From Clostridia bacterium (lineage in GTDB: Bacteria > Bacillota > Clostridia > Oscillospirales > CAG-272), in the NCBI GenBank assembly GCA_017960705.1, contig JAGCYR010000054.1, forward strand, positions 1 to 9,025: a stretch of DNA of 9,025 nucleotides. The letters are read 5' to 3'. Shown here one piece after another: positions 6,645 to 9,025 of the stretch (positions are counted from its first letter, which is position 1; each line of letters opens with the position of its first letter). The translations under genes and the position numbers were made by a program. Under the pieces are notes generated by a model. The model was not told the origin of the DNA and made no database searches. It saw nothing but the letters and a program-made list of their open reading frames with translations.

Positions 6645-8075
6645 ATGTTGGGAGACACCGCTCCGTTCCGGGTCGCCGGAAACCTGTATTTCGTGGGGAC
6701 GCACGCCAAATCCTGTCACGTTCTCGCCACGTCGCGCGGACTGATCATGATCGACGGCGGCGGGATCGACACGGTGGACGCGATCCTCGAATCGCTCGGC
6801 ACCCTCGGCTTTTCACCCGGCGACGTGAAGATCATCCTGCTCACGCACGGTCACCCCGATCACGCGGGCGGCGCCGCACGGCTGCGCGAGATCACGGGCG
6901 CAGAGATCTACATGGGCGAGGACGATCTGAAATACGTCGGGTTCGTGCCCGATCACTTCCTCGCGGATGGGGACGAGATCGCGCTGGGGGATACTGCCGT
7001 ATCCTGCCTTTATACCCCGGGACACACCGAGGGGACCTTTTCCTTCTTCTTCGACCTTGTCGAGAACGGTATGACCTACCGCGCCGGGATGATCGGCGGC
7101 AGCGGGGTCAATCAGCTGAAAAAGCCCTATATGAACCGCCCCGACCGTCGCGTTTCGTACCTGATGCGCGGCGCCTTCTTCAAGACGCTCGACCGGCTGG
7201 AGGAGGAGCACGTCGATATTATGATCGGCAACCATACCTGGCAAAACGATCAGGACAAAAAATACGAACGGATGTTCGATTCGCCCGAGAATCCCTTTAT
7301 CGACCCAACCGAATGGCAGAAGCACCTCGATAAGACCCGGGAAGCGATGCGGGCGATCATCCGGGAGGAATCCAAAACCGAATTCGTCAACTACGCGCAC
7401 CGCGGCGCGAGCGAGACCCGTCCCGAAAACACCATGACGGCGTTCTACGAGGGAATCGCCCTCGGCGCGAACGGGATCGAGACCGACGTGCAGATGACCC
7501 GCGACGGAGTGCCGGTCCTGTTCAACGACGATACCCTGCTCCGCGTGACCGGCGAGCCCGGCTCGATCGGGGACTACACCCTTGCGGAACTCCGGAAATT
7601 CACGGTCAGAAAGGACGGCGTGACCGACCGGATCCCGACCCTCGAAGGATTCCTCGCCGCCTTTGCGTGGCGGGATATCACCTTCGCGATCGAGCTGAAG
7701 GGAGAGGGCGCAGAGGAGGCGGTCGCGGACCTGATCTACCGCTACGGCGTCGACTGCAAGTGCGTCGTCACCTCCTTCGTGCTCGAACGGTTGCGCCGCA
7801 TCCGCGCGATCGCGCCGGGTCTGCGCACCGGATGGCTGAAGAAGGACTTCGCGGACGAGGACCTTGCGGCGATGGAGAAGGCGGGCGTCGACGAGCTCTG
7901 CCCCCGCGCCGTCAACGTCACCCCCGAACGCGTCGAAGAATGGCACGCCCGCGGCTTCAACGTCCGTTCGTGGGGGGTCGCCGACGACGAACTGATGCGT
8001 TCCGCCTACGAAGCGGGGGTCGACGGGATGACCGTCAATTTCCCCGACCGCCTCGCCGCCCTGATCGGCAAATAA
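6645..8075 (+). CDS. Fusion of B3-like MBL hydrolase and glycerophosphodiester phosphodiesterase (GDPD)
   Basis: A 476-residue cytoplasmic protein (no signal peptide or membrane helix) carrying two hydrolase domains. Residues 1 to about 235 are an MBL fold with THGHPDH (H68, H70, D72, H73), PGHTEG (H127) and GNHTWQ (H197), a ligand pattern like subclass B3 or glyoxalase-II-type enzymes. Residues about 247-476 are GDPD, which normally cleaves glycerophosphodiesters to glycerol 3-phosphate and an alcohol: HRGASETRPENT (H252, R253), GIETDVQ (E279, D281) and AIELKGEG (E350, K352) are present. The second catalytic His of the family, usually in a His-Asp-x-Thr-Leu motif, is Asn here (N294 in LFNDDTLLRVTG; codon AAC at 7524). 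The GDPD domain may thus be weak or altered. The start is the ATG at 6645, nine bases after AAGGAGG; the open frame continues upstream to 5805 but only across the promoter and the opposite-strand transpeptidase gene. Transcribed alone from its own promoter. The true substrate is unknown. Confidence 0.9.
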   Translation: MLGDTAPFRVAGNLYFVGTHAKSCHVLATSRGLIMIDGGGIDTVDAILESLGTLGFSPGDVKIILLTHGHPDHAGGAARLREITGAEIYMGEDDLKYVGFVPDHFLADGDEIALGDTAVSCLYTPGHTEGTFSFFFDLVENGMTYRAGMIGGSGVNQLKKPYMNRPDRRVSYLMRGAFFKTLDRLEEEHVDIMIGNHTWQNDQDKKYERMFDSPENPFIDPTEWQKHLDKTREAMRAIIREESKTEFVNYAHRGASETRPENTMTAFYEGIALGANGIETDVQMTRDGVPVLFNDDTLLRVTGEPGSIGDYTLAELRKFTVRKDGVTDRIPTLEGFLAAFAWRDITFAIELKGEGAEEAVADLIYRYGVDCKCVVTSFVLERLRRIRAIAPGLRTGWLKKDFADEDLAAMEKAGVDELCPRAVNVTPERVEEWHARGFNVRSWGVADDELMRSAYEAGVDGMTVNFPDRLAALIGK

Positions 8076-8145
8076 CCCTCCGGTCATATCAAACGCCCCC
8101 CGAAGCGGAGAACCGATGCGGGTGGTGTTTTCATTTTCGCCGTTA

Positions 8146-8697
8146 TTACAGGAGATTTTCGTCGTAGACGGCTCTGGAACCCCCGACGAATTTGGGGCGC
8201 GTTCTTGCGGCGAGCAGGATCGCGCTGCCGATGTGATCGAGCGAGAGCCGCACCGGGACGGCGACGCGTTTGAGATGCATCCCGATCAGCGTGCCGCCGA
8301 TATCCAGCCCCGCAGACGCCTGCACGCTTTCGACCAGAACGGGGTGCGCAAATCCCTTGTACGCGGCGGTCGCGAACGACCCGCCCGCCTTGGGCTGCGG
8401 GACTGCGTTGACGGTCTCGACGCCGTGCTTCTCGGCGTATTCCGCTTCGACGACCAGCGCGCGGTTCAGATGCTCGCAGCACTGCGCGGCAAGGTAGACG
8501 CCCGTCCCTTTCAGTACGTCGGACAGGGCGCGGTAGACCTCGTCGGCGGTCTCGGGCTTCGAGTCGGTGCCGATCTTCGATCCCGTGATCTCGCTGGACG
8601 AGCAGCCCACGACGAGCAGGTCCCCCGCCTTGAGTTTCGCGATCCCGACGAGTTCCTCCGCCGCCTGTTTTACCTGTTCATACACCGTTTTGCTCAT
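8146..8697 (-). CDS. TIGR01440/DUF436 (UPF0340, YwlG-like) protein
   Basis: A 183-residue soluble protein of the conserved Bacillota family DUF436/UPF0340, to which Bacillus YwlG belongs; biochemical function is not established. Family landmarks visible in order: VVGCSSSEITGSKIGT (C32), AQCCEHLNRALVVE (C73, C74, H76), LDIGGTLIGMHLKRVAVPVR, and the C-terminal HIGSAILLAARTRPKFVGG followed by SRAVY. The length is normal and no break is seen. The start is the ATG at 8697, which gives the expected N-terminus MSKTVYEQV and has AAGGAGG (8705-8711) seven bases before it; the longer in-frame extension is out of family and overlaps the upstream gene further. The first 20 bases overlap the end of the ECF S-component gene in another frame, so expression is probably coupled to that transporter. 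No convincing terminator follows in the 70 bases before the convergent MBL-GDPD gene. Confidence 0.92.
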   Translation of the reverse strand: MSKTVYEQVKQAAEELVGIAKLKAGDLLVVGCSSSEITGSKIGTDSKPETADEVYRALSDVLKGTGVYLAAQCCEHLNRALVVEAEYAEKHGVETVNAVPQPKAGGSFATAAYKGFAHPVLVESVQASAGLDIGGTLIGMHLKRVAVPVRLSLDHIGSAILLAARTRPKFVGGSRAVYDENLL

Positions 8698-9025
8698 GTT
8701 CTTTCCTCCTTGAAAAGCCGCGCATTCCGTACAGCTTGAAAAAATCCGTTCTGCTGAGCAGTTCGATCGCAAGATACGCGCCGGCGGCGCCGACGATCCC
8801 CTGCGCGACGTTGCCGGGGACCCCCGCGAAGGCGGCGGCGAAGCCCTCTCCGATGAACGCTGCTTCGTAGAGGTAGTAGCCCGCGATCATCCAAAGTTCG
8901 GCTATGACCGAGGCGATCATAAACCTGAGGCGCGGGCGGCTCTCCCCGTCCCGTTTGACGCGCGCGGGGACGAGCGATACGACGAGCGCCATCGCCGCCT
9001 TGATGAGCAGCGTACCGGGAACGTA
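8678..9025 (-). CDS. ECF-transporter S component, C-terminal part (start outside window)
   Basis: The frame is open to the window edge, so only the last 115 residues are seen; the N-terminus lies beyond 9025. Family role: the S component is the membrane substrate-binding subunit that docks with the EcfA/A'/T energising module to import vitamins or similar micronutrients. The visible part has hydrophobic segments matching three helices: YVPGTLLIKAAMALVVSLV, FMIASVIAELWMIAGYYLY, and GVPGNVAQGIVGAAGAYLAI. The GNxxQGIVGAxGAYL pattern near the end is typical of ECF S components, as is the short basic tail (FSRRKEHEQNGV). The substrate cannot be assigned from this part. The ATG at 8992 is internal, since the conserved helix continues upstream of it. 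Its TGA lies 20 bases inside the downstream DUF436 gene, and that gene's ribosome site is within this coding sequence. Confidence 0.85.
   Translation of the reverse strand, partial: YVPGTLLIKAAMALVVSLVPARVKRDGESRPRLRFMIASVIAELWMIAGYYLYEAAFIGEGFAAAFAGVPGNVAQGIVGAAGAYLAIELLSRTDFFKLYGMRGFSRRKEHEQNGV
8705..8711 (-). promoter_or_regulatory. Ribosome binding site for the DUF436 gene, inside the ECF S gene
   Basis: A perfect AAGGAGG on the - strand, seven bases before the ATG at 8697. It fixes the start of the DUF436 protein and lies within the final codons of the overlapping ECF S-component gene, consistent with translational coupling. Confidence 0.85.

Noticed and set aside
6813..8087. 424-codon open frame on the - strand across the MBL-GDPD gene
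   Set aside because: Shadow frame with low-complexity charged sequence, opposite a gene that has clear motifs on the + strand.
8076..8145. Possible terminator between the MBL-GDPD gene and the convergent DUF436 gene
   Set aside because: Only weak pairings (CTCCG/CGGAG with a 23-base loop, or a G-U-rich stem on the - strand) and no proper T tract after a stem.

Overview
The window looks like chromosomal DNA from a GC-rich member of the Clostridia (Bacillota), probably a gut-type anaerobe. The basis is AAGGAGG-type ribosome binding sites, sigma-A-like promoters, lipoproteins with Gram-positive-style lipoboxes, an ECF-transporter S component, a DUF436/TIGR01440 protein and the clostridial form of the dGTPase-like HD protein. 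No species can be named from this sequence. There are no RNA genes, IS elements, CRISPR arrays, prophage genes or attachment sites; coding density is high and every real gene fits the same GC-rich style.

Layout, left to right: (1) 1-1055 (+), the 3' part of an HD-domain dGTP triphosphohydrolase-like gene, ending at a strong bidirectional terminator. (2) 1123-3846 (-), a 907-residue lipoprotein with three Cys-rich CxxC modules followed by a heparinase II/III-type polysaccharide lyase, read from a clear promoter at 3899-3927. (3) 4107-5722 (+), a two-gene operon with its own promoter: a small single-pass membrane protein with an Ig-like outer domain, and a membrane-anchored ComEC-type metallo-beta-lactamase (MBL) fold hydrolase; the genes overlap by one base. 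(4) 5724-6497 (-), an L,D-transpeptidase lipoprotein, convergent with the operon with one base between the stop codons. (5) 6645-8075 (+), one protein joining a B3-like MBL hydrolase domain to a glycerophosphodiester phosphodiesterase (GDPD) domain whose second catalytic histidine position reads Asn. (6) 8146-9025 (-), a DUF436/TIGR01440 protein translationally coupled to the 3' end of an ECF-transporter S component, whose start lies beyond the window.

The genes do not form one pathway. Several act at or outside the cytoplasmic membrane (lyase lipoprotein, tethered MBL pair, L,D-transpeptidase, ECF S component), so the region is an envelope-rich but otherwise ordinary stretch. I did not find a convincing new multi-gene system. 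The observations most worth checking are the MBL-GDPD fusion with its substituted catalytic residue, the tethered MBL operon and the ECF-S/DUF436 overlap.
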